Of a stretch of 64,000 bases of DNA, positions 24,091 to 38,841 are shown piece after piece. Position 1 is the first letter of the stretch; each line of letters opens with the position of its first letter. This DNA comes from Nelumbo lutea. Lineage: Eukaryota > Streptophyta > Magnoliopsida > Proteales > Nelumbonaceae. Below the pieces are notes generated by a model. The model worked only from the letters and a program-made list of their open reading frames with translations. It had not been told where the DNA came from and did no database searches. A program made the translations under genes and the position numbers. The DNA lies in contig JAKGHH010000003.1 in the NCBI GenBank assembly GCA_022828595.1, forward strand, positions 12,400,934 through 12,464,933. The letters run 5' to 3'.

Positions 24091-24917
24091 GATAGAAGTG
24101 GAACAAAGTGTATATACATATAGATCAACATCATAGAGATTGGACCACGACCATGATCATGCAGAGGTGACCAGTATAGAATATGCGATTAACATTGCAT
24201 TCGCTGTTGAAGTTGCCGTGAAATTGCATTCACAACCCTTTGCAATGACGTGAAATTGGATGAGAATGATGAGCTCAATTGCGATGTTTTCTATGCGCTC
24301 ATGGCTGTGCAATCTTGACAATAAAGCATGGCATATGGGCAACCATGACAGTCATTCGCCAAGTTAAGCCATGTCACCACCAAAAAAGCCTCATTCTCAT
24401 CACGTGATTGCAAGCACAGAGGGGCTGCAGTAAAAAAACGTGACTATGTGAGAGTCCTAAGGGATGGGAAATCTCGATCCTAAAATATCATGACAAAATC
24501 TGGATAGGATTTACCCGTTAGAGATTTAGGGAATCATGATCTCCTTTTCTAAATAAAAAAATCTCGTTTTATACGCTTCTCGTTATAGCCTCAATCATCG
24601 CTCTATAAATGGAAGAGACTCGAAGGCCTCCATATGAGATCTATCTTGAGAGCATTGAGAGAATCCCTATCTTCTTGCCTCCCTTACTAACGTCCCTATA
24701 TCCTCCTCACTAAAGCTCATTCTCCTTATATACCCTCGGTCATCCTTTATCTTTCACATAGACCTACTTCCTTTGCCTTACTACCCTACTTACGCAAAGT
24801 CAAACTCAGAAGCCTTTATTACATATATGCATGAAACACTTAAATGAGCAGTAGTTCCAATCAAGGATCAAATTGTTATTAATTCCACAGATATCCATTG
24901 AAGTACCTTCACACTAA

Positions 24918-25097
24918 GGGTCCATTCAGTTTGTAGTCAGAATCAGACAAAAAAAAAAAAAATGGTTGGAATGGATTTTCATTCCCAAGGGAGGAGGAGG
25001 GAATGACCATTTCCTCATATGGGTCAGGGGAATGCCATTTCACTAAGAATGGAAATGAATTCTGATTCCATTCAATCAAGCAGTTTCCAGACCCCTA
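24918..25097. mobile_element. Tourist-like MITE, copy A, 3' end deleted
   Basis: It starts GGGTCCATTCAGTTTG after TAA (24915-24917), with the same interior as the complete copy B element at 45563-45758. The right terminus is missing. CCCCTAT joins directly to ATGTTCCATG, whereas copy B has about 43 bp more between two CTAT motifs. This is a microhomology deletion specific to copy A. Confidence 0.75.
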
Positions 25098-26227
25098 TAT
25101 GTTCCATGATATGCAAGACCTGGTGGATTTTTAGACTTTTTTATCAGAGATTTCATCTTTGGGCATGCGTAGAATAAGACGTTCATCCTTGTCCACTATT
25201 CATCAATGCTTAAGCTTTAAGTCTTCCCTAATATAATGCATTTGATGGATTACCCTTTCATGCATCAATATTCTTGTAACTAGCTACCAAATAATTTAAA
25301 TATAATTTTTGTTTTCAACTTTTCATTTGCTTTTGAAATCATCATAAGCAAAATTAAAAAAAAAAAAAAGCTCTTCAATTGTGCTTTTGTTTTGAGAAGC
25401 AAAAACAAATTTGTTTGATTTTAAGAAATAATTCATGTTTTTTAAACTATCAAAATGTTGAGCTGATTCATGAAACATGACATGAGATATATTGTGTGAT
25501 TTAAAATAAAAACATGTTTTTGAAACCAATGCATTTTTTTTTATCTCAGGTTTGGAAACCAAAAAAAGCCACATTTACAACAAACATGTTTTGAATATTT
25601 CAAAACAAACTCAAAATAAGATCGAAAATAATTCACATTGAAGAACAACCCTGAACTGACATGTTGCAGAAAATTAGCTAGAGATTTGTCCTACTTTTGT
25701 TATAATTAATGCATGCACATACACACCCAAAAAAAGAAATCACAAAAACATACAAACAGAAACAACAAATAAAATGGGTCTCCCGCCTCTCCCCTCCACC
25801 TGGATTAATAAAATTTGAGATTAAAGAATAATTATTTTTCTGATCAGCGATTGGAGATAAAATATTGTTATGGAGTAAAGTTAGGCATTGGAGAAGAAAG
25901 ATATATATTATCAAATATAGGCTAAACTTTCATTTTAGTTATAGATCTCAAGGAAGGAACTTATAAGACAACACGACTTCAAACCATGAAACTTGTATGA
26001 ATATATGCTTTTATGTGGTTATTGTCAATCATTGAGCATGATATATAGGAATATCTGTAAATACATTCATGATATTTCGATCAAATCCCACAATCAGCAC
26101 TTTAGGGAAAAAAGGGGGGAGGGGGTGTTAAAGGGGAAAAGTTAAAAAATTTGCATTTATCAAGATGAATGTGACAGTCTGTTAATTGATTTAGAAACCT
26201 ATCATCATCTGATAAAATACTAGCACA

Positions 26228-26331
26228 ATTGGAAAGAGTACAAGTACAATATGTACAGTGTAAATACATACAAGTTATAAGGTTTTGCTCTCTACATATT
26301 TGTATTTGTACTCCTTTCAAATTGAGCCTAT
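26228..26331. mobile_element. MITE with GGAAAGAGTACAAG termini, copy A
   Basis: The ends TTGGAAAGAGTACAAGTAC and TTGTACTCCTTTCAAATTGA are inverted repeats of about 20 bp. The same family is present three times in a row in copy B (46811-47143), and as relics near 29590-29730 and 58765-58870. Confidence 0.6.
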
Positions 26332-27251
26332 GAAAAACAAATAAATAAAATATATACAAAACAAATAAATAAAATATAATATTAATTTAAGAAAAAAAAT
26401 ATTGTTCATCTTCTTCCTCTTACAATTTATTCATCAGCACTGCAGTTCACCTTTGACAATACCGCATATCTCCGCCCACCTCCGCCTCCACCTCCAGCAA
26501 CATTGTCGGAAATGAGCAGAGGCAGAGGGAGCGGCAGCGGCGCTAATGGTCATTCCTTTGACCAACGCCGCCACTTCTGCAACTTCGAATTTTTTCTATT
26601 GTTTCTGATTCCACCTCCTCCACATAAAAAGGCAGTGGTTTTCTGTGCCACAACAGCCAAAGGGGGAATTCTTTGAATTTTCTTGATATGTTGAAGGTTG
26701 CCCAATGCCCATGTTCTCCGTTGAACATCATTATGGAGGCAAGTGGTTGTCGCCTCCCCAATATGAAGAGGTCTGATAAGCTACGCCATTACCCACCCGA
26801 TTATAGTGTTCTACTGGTGGATGATCCTATTTATGCTAACGTAACGTAACATGATACCAACTCTTTTAAATGGTCAGATTAAATCATGCACCCCATTTAA
26901 GTATTATTTCCTTACGTAAATAAGCGAGCCACTAAATGGGAATCATATTTCTGCATTGGATCTAGTACAATTTTTCCATGTGATTAATAACCATTTATAA
27001 AAAATGTGAAGTTATTATTATTATCTTGTCCCATTACATATTAACAATTTTGGTGACATATCCAAATCTAAAGACTTAAAAATCCAATGCAGATTTATTT
27101 TATTTTCTGTGAGACCTACCGGCTTACCCGATTCGGAAAACGAAAGAGCATTATTTGGTGAGCAGATCCGGCCAGCATTTAAACCACGCAAGGAGATCGG
27201 GTAGGCAAACAAACAGAGCATATAATTAGCTTTGTAACTGGTGAATTGTGA

Positions 27252-28753
<1,502 letters not shown>

Positions 28754-30553
28754 ACACTAAACAGACTGATGATCATTCCACGCCACCATTAATGCAGATG
28801 CAGTTTGAAATTTGAATGGTCAGGCTCAGCCGCTCAGGCAGCCTTATTAAACATATTTTTATAACAAATAATCATTGAGAAATATGAATCTCCCTATTCG
28901 AAAATTTCTCTTTTTCTCGTTTTCTAATATTTAATAGTTAAATTTTCGTTTTGCATTTTTCAAAGATACTTTTAACCGGTAATCTTATGAGAATGTAAGC
29001 ATCTCAACCCCAAGTGCTATTCCTTAGAAAGGCCATCATATCACTTCACCATTTAATCATTTAAATGATTTGATCTTTTTCTTTTCAATTTAATATTTAA
29101 ATGCATATAATAAATAGTGTAAAAGATAATATTTTCAAAATTTAAATTATAATGATAAGTTTTAAATTATATTATTATTATTATTATTATTATTAAACAA
29201 AAACATGTTCCATAAATAAACCTTAAAACCACTAAGGTCGAATAAGACTTTGACAGGATAGATTCCAAGTTTTATCTTGGAATCGAACCAAACAGGTTCA
29301 TGCTCATCAAAGTGCAGGGTGAGGCCCACTGGCCAGACCACATGGGAGTGATGTGGAGTTACCATCTCGATCACATGTTCATTGGCTCCTGTGCCTCCCA
29401 AAAAGAAGCGTGAAAACAAACTCAGACACCTCTGTACATCACCGAACTAGCCTAAGCTGCCATACTGATACAAATATCCATGGACCATAATTTCTGTTGA
29501 GTTATTGTTAGTCCCTCTTTCTATTTCAACCCCCACCACCTTAAAGGATTTAAAATGCATTTAAAAGGCAATTATTCTCACTTTTTGAACCCCCGACTCT
29601 GTTTGGGAAGAGTTAAAATACAAAAAGTTCTATATTTGCATACAAATACAAATATGTTCACTGTATACAAAATTTTTAAACTTTATGTTGCATCGTACAT
29701 ATTTGTATTTGTATTCTTCGCAAAATGAGCTTTAAAAAATATTTTTTTTCAAGGCATAAAAGAGAAGTCTGGCATTAAGCTAAGTTTGGTTTGATATAAC
29801 ATGGTTTTCAAAACTGGACTGGACTAGACGGTTCGACCAGAAAACCAGAAACCGGTCATCTGATCAATTCCATTTTCCCCAAAAAAATGGATTTTCCTCC
29901 AAAACTGTTGATTTTTGTCAGCAAACCGTTGAATCGAGTGGTTTTGACTGTTTTTTATTTTTGTGATTTTTATTTTTATTTTTCTGTCAAAATGGGCCAA
30001 GCATTCGATTCAAAGGATCATACCGTTTGACCCGATAACCGGATCCCTGACTAGTTTGGTTTTAAAAACCATGTGATATAAAATAAGAGACAGAAAATTG
30101 AGGGAAAGTTCCCTTCGAACACAATCTAAAGATGGAGCATTTGAAGATTTGTGAAAATAAAATCATTTTTATTTTGTGCTTAAAAAATTGTGAATGACTT
30201 CACCTAATGCCTACAAAAAGAAAAAGAGTCCGTAGAAGGGATATGGATTCTCCGAGTTAGAAGTTAATATCAAGACTTGTGTTGGTTATAAAATGTCAAG
30301 GAAGGATTTCAAAACTCAGTCTTGGTCGCTTATTGCAAATTCTTGGATTATGCTAATGTTCAGGAATCTTTCTTGGATTAATTAGTTTAGTTTTAGAAAG
30401 ATTTAAGTCTTAGACGAGTCTTTATTTTCTTGGATTATGCTAATGTTCAGGAATCTTTCTTGGATGGTTAATAACAAGGGCTCTGGTGTTGTTTGAAATG
30501 CCTTGGTTGAGCGGCTTCAAAGAAGTTACTAAAACTAGATTCACTGGAAAGTC
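28754..30553. other. spacer between the two duplicated copies
   Basis: No gene is seen. The segment holds an ATT trinucleotide run at about 29169-29195, an old MITE relic near 29590-29730 and the MITE at 29794-30080. A 39-bp sequence beginning TCTTGGATTATGCTAATG is repeated at 30341-30379 and 30428-30466. Copy B begins at 30554 directly after GGAAAGTC. Confidence 0.5.
29794..30080. mobile_element. MITE with CATGGTTTT termini
   Basis: The ends ATATAACATGGTTTTCAAAA and TTTTAAAAACCATGTGATAT are inverted repeats with few mismatches, enclosing about 290 bp. The interior contains further self-complementary segments (GGTTCGACCAGAAAACC region). It is related in style to the elements at 20687 and 40819. 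Family not assigned. Confidence 0.6.
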
Positions 30554-31503
30554 ATTAAGAGGGAAAACCAAGAAGATCATTAAGGCCAGGAGTCAGGATT
30601 CAGGACACGCGCGCCACTCGTTTTCTGGGCTAGCAACTCGCCCAACGCCCACCGACTTACCCAATGCCGAGCCGTCGGTATCTGCTGCACACTGATTTTG
30701 TGTAGAGAGTGCTGTATATTCAATCAGAACCAGACAACCGGACAACAAGTTGTGTGCAACAAATCCAAATTTATTGAGAACCTTCTTTAAATTCCTCTTA
30801 AATTCTAAAAGGTGATCTTACCTCTAAATAATTTTGCGTCAAATTAAGAGTTTATTTAGGCAATATTGTCTTTCAACAATTTTGTTATCAAGTATAAAAC
30901 TCTCACATAACCTCCTTGGAATATATAAAAGGTATAATAGTAATATTCTATAACATATTTTAATAATAATATATGTATTTAATTTATAATAAATATTATT
31001 AATATATTGATTATGTAAGTTATGCATAAAATACTATTTAGGCTGAAATTCCAATAGGAAGCACTACATGTGTTATTTGAAAAAAAGAAAAGTATATGAT
31101 TTCCAACACGATTAGAAGGAATGCCATTTTCCTATAACTATTTTTCAGTTTTTTGGATACATTTACTTGGCATAGCATTTCTCATTTAACATACAGTTTA
31201 AATGCCAAAGAAATATGGATAAGATATAAGTAGATGCAAATTTGATTTATTTGTATCAAATTGGAATTGGAGTTGGATCTTATGCAATGGATTTATGTTG
31301 AATTTGAATCAAATTTGAATTGATATTGTATATTGAATAGTATAAATAAACTAAGCTAAAAATAATCAAAATATTATAAAGTATTAATACAATGAACCAA
31401 AAATTACTTCAATTTTATATTTTATGAACAAAGTTAACTGAAAATCACTTTGTATGATTTTTTTTTTTTTGTAAGCAAAGAGATCCATTGCAGAGAAAGA
31501 AAG

Positions 31504-34500
31504 CTAAGGATACAAAAGAAAACCCCTCATGTTGAGATATGAGCTGTGTCTCGGGGGGAGGGGTCTAGGGGTTAGAATGTAAGATCTATTTACATTGGCC
31601 ATTTTTTCTATATCATGGGTTGGGCCTACATCATTCCTATTTACATACATAATTTTAAATTCCACAATAAAAGAGAGAAGGAATTTGATATGCTCAATCA
31701 ACACTTGTTCATTCCACCTTGTGCTTACTCTAGTTTCCTTGAGTTTTTGCAAGACCTCCTTCACATCGGACAAAATGATAGCATGGTTGATACCCAGCAA
31801 GATAAGTCTTCTCAGGCCTCTAATGATTCCCTAGAGTTTAGCTTCGGAGGTGTTAATGGCATTGCATCGTTGTCCTTCTACAAAGCAAACATTGTGTGTG
31901 TAAGAGACTATATATAAACTTGTGGAGGCTGAAGTCGTTGTTGGGTTCCAGGATCCATCAACTATCGCTATGGAGTGAGATGTGAGGAGTAGATTGTGGG
32001 TAGGTATCCCATTTTGTTCATATTGGAGGTGAGACTAAGACCATTTTTGAACTTCTATATCTGGGACATACAAGTTGGTTTTCCTTATGACTTCTTCGTT
32101 TTCGTGATCCTATATAGCCCTCAAGATGGCTAGGAGTCTAGCCAAGAAGAAGTCTGTGAGACTTTTCTTTTTAGGGTTTCTTTTAAGCCACCAAGATAGG
32201 AAGTCTGGTGTTCCTGAGAGTGTGAAAGCTTATGGGTTAAAGCCAATTTGCACTAACAACCAGACTACCCTTGTTAGGGGACATTCAAAGAAGAGATGTG
32301 TCTGTGTTTTCGATGCAATGCCACTGAGGACACAAGAGGAGTCCCCCAAGTGTCTTAGGAATCAAATCGACTGCTTCGTTTTTACGTTGTCATTAGGACT
32401 TTCCATCCAAAGAGTTAACATTGGAGGGGTGCTTTTGTGGTCCACAACTTTGACCACCTGATTTGTTCTCGAGAGGGACCCACGGTTTTAGTATTTGAGA
32501 AGCTTTTGTAAGTCGATCAAACCGAATACTCCCCGTCTTTTGATCTTTTCCAAAGAAGCTTGCCATCTTGGCCTTGTGGGGTCAGAGGAATGTTTAGGAT
32601 TGCTTCAACTGATGGGTCTGTAAAGACATGGTATAATAGTTGGGAGTTCCAAACCCCATGAGAGGTGATAAAGTCTTTAACCCTCCAATTTCTAACATTA
32701 GGGTCCTATAGTTGTCGGGGTTGGGGTTTATTGGAGGGAAGACTTGGGATCCAAGGATCATTATGAGAGTTTATGCGAGTTCCATCCCCCACTTTCCCAC
32801 AAAGATGGGGGTGAGACTATTATGGATACTTAGGATGTTCCACCACTAGTAAGAGTGAGATCTCCCTAGTTTGACTTCAAAGATGGACTTGTTCTGTAGG
32901 TATCTTGCTTGAATTTGTTCCTTCCATAGGTTTCGCTCTCCTGTTAGCAGTCGCCAGAATTGTTTTGCAAAAAGAGCCTTGTTCATTGGTTTTGTTTTCT
33001 TGAGGCCCAACCCCACTCAGATTTGGGTTTGCAAATCCTGTTCCAAGGGATATTGTGGCCCCCTTGTTTGCTTGTTTCACCTTGCCACCAGAAATTTCAT
33101 TGGAGTTGGTCCAGTCTCTTCAGAGTCTTCTTTGGGAATAATAAGGTGGACATTTAGTAGACGGGTATATTCTGGGTAATTGCTTTTAGCATGGTAGTTC
33201 TACCTGCTTGAGAGGGCACTTTAGCTTTCCAAGTGCCCAGTTGGCTTTGTGCTTTTGTAAGGATTTCTGCATGAGAGCCAGTACTTCCTCTTGCTTCATC
33301 CATCTAAGCACCCAAGTACTTCATTCTGGGTTGCATTAATTTCGTGCCTACTAGATGGTCCATGAGCCTTTGATGAGTTCTGTGCGTGTTCCTGCTAAAA
33401 ACAATGCCTAACTTGTTGAGTTTATTTATTGGCCAACTATTTGCTCAAATTGGAGAAAGGCTGATTTGACAGCAAGGAGGGATTCTGGAGTAGCTTTACT
33501 GACAATGAGGCAATCATCAACAAACAGGAGATGGGAAAGGGGTTCTGAATGCCTGGTTAACTTTATGCCCTGCAACCTGCCTTCTGCAACCTCATTCTCC
33601 ATAAGTTTTGTTAGCACCTGCATACCAATTATGAATAGATAGGGTGATAGGGGGTCCCCCTACTAGAGTCCCCTGTTAGTATGAAATAATTCAAGAGGAC
33701 TCTCATTTAGTTTTATTGAGAAGGTGATAGTGGTGATGCACTAATTGACAAGGTTGCACCATTTCTCTGGGAACCCCAGCTTTCTCAGGGATTGAATGAG
33801 GAATTCCCACCCCATTCTATCAAAGGCTTTGGCCATATCAATTTTTATCATTTCCCATATGGTTTTTCCCTTCTAGTGCTTGATTTTGTGGGTTATCTTC
33901 TTGGCTAGGATTACATTGTCAGCAATGTTTCTGCCTTTGATGAAAGCTACCTGGTTTGGAGTAATTATCTTGGGAAGAAGAGGTTTGAGCCTGTTAGCCA
34001 TTACTTTTGATAGCACTATGTAGACCACATTGCAAAGACAAATTGGACGGTATTGATATACTAATTCTGCCCCTACTTTTTTTGGTATGAAGACTAGGTG
34101 GGTATGGTTTAGCTCTCTAAATAGGTGTTAGATGTGAAAGAAGTTTACAATGAGTTGTGTTAGGTCTCTTGCTAGTATATGCCAATACTTTTGGAAGAAG
34201 AAGGGAGTGAAACCATCGGGCCCGAACGCCTTGTGAGGGTTCATTTGAAAGAGAGCCATTCTTCCCTCTTCTTTTGTTGGTGTGTGGATAAGTTGATCTC
34301 CCTTTGATGCTTAGATGACCGGTTGGATCAGCTCGTCCAAAGAGTTTGGGTTGAAATCCTTAGACTGTCCACTTATTTTGAGGATATGCTCTTGGAAAGC
34401 CTTCCCTATCTGTTCTCTCCCAGAGATCCATGACTAGGGACCTAATTTTATCCATTCGATGTTATTCCATCTTCTCCTATGTTTTGTTTGGAGATGGAAG

Positions 34501-35568
34501 TATTGGGTGTTTCTGTCTCCTTCTTTGAGCCATAGCTCTCTTAATTTCAGTCTCCATAGTTCCTCCTCATAGGCTAACCAACAATTGTATTGACTTTCCA
34601 AACCTCAGAGTTCTTCTTGTAAGGTGCCAGATTGGTCTTGCTGCAAGAGGAGGATCTGTCCTTCTAAGTTCCTCACCTTTTGGGAGATGTCACCAAAAGT
34701 TATTTAGTTCTAGGATTTTAGCTCGCTTTTGATGAACTTTAGTCTTTTTATAATTTTGAAAGCTGTAGAGCTAGTGGGTTGTTTGTTCCAATTTATGACT
34801 ATGATTTCTTTGCAACCTGCATAATCTGCCCACGTAGGGAGAAAATGGAAGGTTTTTTTCCCAAGCATACAGGTGGGTAGGGTGTCAAAGAGGATGAGAT
34901 TATGATCTGAGTTAATAGCTAGGAGAACAATAACTTTGGAGTTTGGGAAAATTTCCAACCATTCAGTGTTGGCCAGGGCTCTATTAAGTCTCTCTCTAAC
35001 TAAGTGCCAACCACTTTGTTTGTTTGTCCAAGTAAAGGGCCTGAGTTGCCTACTTCAACAAGGGAGAAGAGGTCCATTATCCATCTCAGAGGTAATGAGG
35101 GTGAGTGAGTGGTGCTAGATCCTCGGTAATCTTGAGGATGAGTGGTGTCATTTAAGTCTCCTATTAACAACCAGGGGTTAGACTGGAGATGGTTTCTTGC
35201 TTCGAAGGAATCCTAAAAAAATGGCTCTGTCTCGCCTACTAGGACACCCGTAGAGGAATGTTAGAAACCTGGACTTTCCTTGAGGACCATGGGAGATAGA
35301 GAGTTCTATAGGTCTCGGGGAAGAATCTATAACTGCTACATTTAATCCATCATTCCAACAGCAGATGAGGCCCCCGCTCTACCCTTGAGCCTAGACTATC
35401 TCGTAATTGAAGAGTTTTGAACGTTTGTAGAGCAATGGCCCCCTTTAGATTCAATTTAGTTTCACAGAGGAAGTAGAAATCCGGGTTATAGGTTTGGAGG
35501 AAATTTTTAATGGTGCATTGGGTGTCTCTCCCACCCCCTCCCCGAATGTTCCAAGCAAAGATCCGCAT
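31504..35568 (-). pseudogene. LINE ORF2 (endonuclease, reverse transcriptase, RNase H) remnant
   Basis: The frame starts at 35568 with MRIFAWNIRGGG, the usual start of the plant L1 apurinic endonuclease domain, followed by FLCETKLN at about 35460. The reverse transcriptase catalytic motif reads LLFVDDCLIVSKAT near 33540-33500. An RNase H-like segment near 31800-31600 ends this reading frame region (VLQKL ... NRNDVGPTHDIEKMAN). Multiple stops and frame changes separate these pieces, so no enzyme can be made. The plus-strand open frames in the same interval (for example 31595-31917, 32126-32461 and 36317-36685) are antisense shadows. Confidence 0.85.
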
Positions 35569-36045
35569 GATATAATTGAATTAGAAAATATTGTGAGTGA
35601 TGTAGATAAAAAAATACGTGTAATAAAATGTTAAAATGAGAGAGAGGTATGCAATGCATAGGATTTTGAATACCTGAATTATGAGAATAGCTAGTGCCAC
35701 TAATTGTTGTTCAGTGTTTGGTAGATCCTCCCAGTTTGACCACCAATCAGACATTTCCAGCTTGTCCAAGGATTCCAAGCTTGAGAAAGATTTTGCTCGG
35801 TTCAAGGTATAGTTTCTGCTTGAGCCCCTCTTCTAGATTGGGCTAAACCGGTTTAAACTAATCCGATTTGGGCTGAACCAACTCTAGGTGATCCGGTTTG
35901 GGCTAAAGTGGTTCTTATCTCCTTCATGGGTTGGGTCGAACAAACGGGTGCACGTCGGATCAGACATTCAAATCAGATCCGACAATCTGGTCGGGTCTGA
36001 CATTCGGGTCATAACTGATTGTTGGGTTGGTTGATAGCTTATATT

Positions 36046-37351
36046 CTACGGGGGGAGAAAACACAATTTCCAAGGATTCACTGGGATTTGACTCTGCAGG
36101 TGGTCCTTCAAAGATATCTCAATCTTGAAAGGGCGCCCCCTTCTTTTTGTGCCTGTCTCCATATTCATCAAACCTAAACCACCCAAAAGAGTGGAACAAA
36201 TACAAACTCCATATTCTGACTTATCTGACACTTTTTGACTTAAGAAATCCCGAGGATAAAACTTCCCTTTCTTCCGAGTCATACTGTTACTTGATTCGCC
36301 CCTTTTCCACTTCGAGTTGGATGTCTCGCCTTTATCTTCCTTGCTAGCTTGTGACTTCTACAACTTTGTGTTGTCCATTATTGGGTGCCTAATTGACTAC
36401 GGTTCCCCTTGGATTAACTTCTGCTTCTTGTTTGTTCCATTTTCCTCTTTTGAGTCTTCATCTGAGCTGCAATCACGACGCACCAGAGTCAACTACTTAC
36501 ATGGAGAGAAACCCTTCTTCAGCTCTGGGTACTTGAAGGACTTCTCCGTCTTGAGTTATGCCTTAAGCCAGTCCCCTAGAGAGTCAAGGCTCCTTGCATC
36601 CATATCCTTTTGGATCTGTTCTACTGAGATCTCCGGTGGGATCTGCCGAAATTTACGCCAGGAGTGTCCAACGAGGCCACAATAGGAACAAAGTTTTGTC
36701 AAACCTTAATAAGCAAAATGGACCTAGATCGGCTCTATTCTATAGTTCAAGACCAAACCCCTAAAAAGGGGTTTCCTAAGATCTAGCTCCACCCGAATGC
36801 GAACCATTTTTTCCTCTTGTCAGAGAGCCGCTTTTTATTTCTTCGTTTTTTGGTAACACTCTCCCTGCTGCCGACACTAGGAGCTTGCAGTTACGGTTGG
36901 AGATGAAACGGCGAGGGATGTCATGTAGTTGGACCCAAACTTTTTGATGCCAAATCTTTGATTTCTCACCTGGGCGGGAGTCTTGTCAGGGTTCAACCAT
37001 CAGCCAACTAGATCTGATAAACCAAGGACCGCGGTCCAGTACTCTCTACATGTCCTCTAAGCTTTCAAAGACGAACTCCCATCCACTGCTGTCATCGTGC
37101 CCCACTTTTATAGGGCTTCTGGGGGTCCAGGCATGCTTGACAAACATTCACACGTTACCGATGGAAGCTTGTATTCGTGGAAATATTCGGCCACGTAGGA
37201 TTTTGGTGATGATCTCTTTAGTTTCTGCTATTGGCTCCACTGAGATTTCAGTGAAGGAACCTACCACTCTTGCATGTTTGGTGTGGTCCTCCCCAAATTC
37301 TAAAATCTGCATCATTATCAAACTATTTTGGGCATGGTCTTCTTCCTCCAT
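36046..37351 (-). pseudogene. LINE ORF1-like protein remnant
   Basis: The frame opens at 37351 with MEEEDHAQNSLIMMQILEFG, and the segment down to about 36000 is interrupted by stops. Near 36690-36650 it reads CSYCGLVGHSWRKF, a CCHC-type zinc knuckle whose last Cys is replaced by Phe. Plant L1 ORF1 proteins bind the element RNA and commonly carry one such knuckle. The preceding region around 37150-37300 would be the nucleic-acid-binding domain, which I infer only from position. Confidence 0.65.
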
Positions 37352-37490
37352 CTTTTACAATGGGAAAAGAGTGTGAGTGGATATAAGGGACAAGCTGGAA
37401 ACTAGATCGTCAAAAGGGAGTAAATAGCCTATTCTGAGAGGTAGGGCGGCTCGGTATTAAATGTTTACCATTATGGGTGAAGGTTTCAAA

Positions 37491-38841
37491 TTGGTTCCTT
37501 GGCCATGTTAGCCAATACAAATTTTATGGGAATACATACATATATATTCACCACAAATCTTTTGAGACTTATCAATGCAACATTGGATGCTTCTTTTAGG
37601 AACGCCAAATTTAGTATATATATAGGTTATCTGATATTATGTGGCAAGACAATTTTTCAAAAATTTGTATTAATTAATTAATACAAAACGTTATAAGTAA
37701 AAGTGACAATAATATCAAACGCAATCTTAATAAAAAACATCATTGAAATCGACTTTTCTAATAGATAGAATATAAAATTTAAATAAATGGATTGGATCCA
37801 GTTGTAAATGGATTGGATATCATCGTTAGTTAGATCGAATTTGAACTCCAACAATTGAATTAGCTGCAAAGCCCAGCCAATGTGGGGTCAAATGCTCTTG
37901 AGGACGGCAAAAGGACAATGAGTTGTGTAACGGTGTCTCATCTGTGGCTCATCATGACATTAGCTACTGTGAAGTGTGAAATCAACATCAGCTCCGATCA
38001 ATCAAAAGGGGTAAAAGATTGGTCAAAGCTCTTCCCGTACAATGTTTTTCCAGCATCATAAATTTCTCCTTGAAAAAATTATCATTTCAATTACTCTTTC
38101 ACTCCAAGCCCATGGTAACGCATCATGCACATGAATCACCAAAACAGTACAGGCTGCTCCAATTAACATTTTTCATATAAAAGGTGGAGAAAAACATCCT
38201 CAAGTTCTTAATAAAACCAACTTGTGGTACAAGAAGTATATTTCCCAAGCTGGTAGAGAATTCCTCATCAAATCTGTGTGTATTGAAAACATCTCCCCAT
38301 GCCATTAATGACAGGGGAAATATTACTACAACTATAATGTTCTCCGGTTAGGGATGTGGGAACAATTTATAGATAGCAGATCGGAGTCCAATTTAGATGG
38401 GGTCATTGGTATTCACTATTGAGGGACCTACATTGTTTTAATCTTGCTTTGTTGGCCGAACTTTTCTTAGAGATCTCCCTTCGGGAGGGCCATGTGGGCC
38501 ATTGAAATTATGAGTCCTATACCAGATCCCACTCATCCTCAATTGATCAATGAGTTAATTGACCATGCATGATAGCAGGTATTGGTAAGCAAGGTAGAAG
38601 ACAATAAATAATATCTTTTTTTGAAGGGTAGTTTTCACATTTTCAATAGATAATTGGCGATCTGTTAACGACAGGGACCAATTTGACCCTTTTAAAAATT
38701 TAGGTACTGTAGTGACACATTTAAAAGTTTGGGTACTAACTTGACACTACCCCCAAAGTTCAGGGTACTAAAGTGGAATTTTCCCTTTCTATTGTTTAAC
38801 TTTCACTTAACAAATCACGTGCATCGCACGGGTCCCACTAA
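37491..38841. other. copy B non-coding block matching copy A
   Basis: Matches 17402-18685 of copy A. A palindromic end CGTGC-ATC-GCACG (38818-38830) followed by CTAA at 38838-38841 looks like the 3' terminus of another Helitron lying just upstream of the one listed next. In copy A the same hairpin is mutated. No genes are seen. Confidence 0.5.

Larger units (their letters stand above)
31458..37490 (-). mobile_element. L1-type LINE retrotransposon, decayed
   Basis: The minus-strand element has its poly-A tail visible as the T run at 31458-31470 and its 5' end near 37490. It contains both L1 open reading frames in order. The corresponding site in copy A (17354-17402) has no insertion. It shows about 45 bp of sequence that copy B lacks, so insertion probably came with a small target deletion. 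I could not find a clear target-site duplication. The right boundary is uncertain by some tens of bases. Confidence 0.85.

Noticed and set aside
26543..26761. Minus-strand frame partly shared by copies A and B as a conserved gene
   Set aside because: The similarity is fully explained by the segmental duplication. It extends equally through non-coding flanks and no family match is recognisable.
31595..31917. Plus-strand frames inside 31.5-37.4 kb as genes
   Set aside because: They are antisense to the LINE reading frames, and both overlapping frames are explained by codon composition of the minus-strand element.
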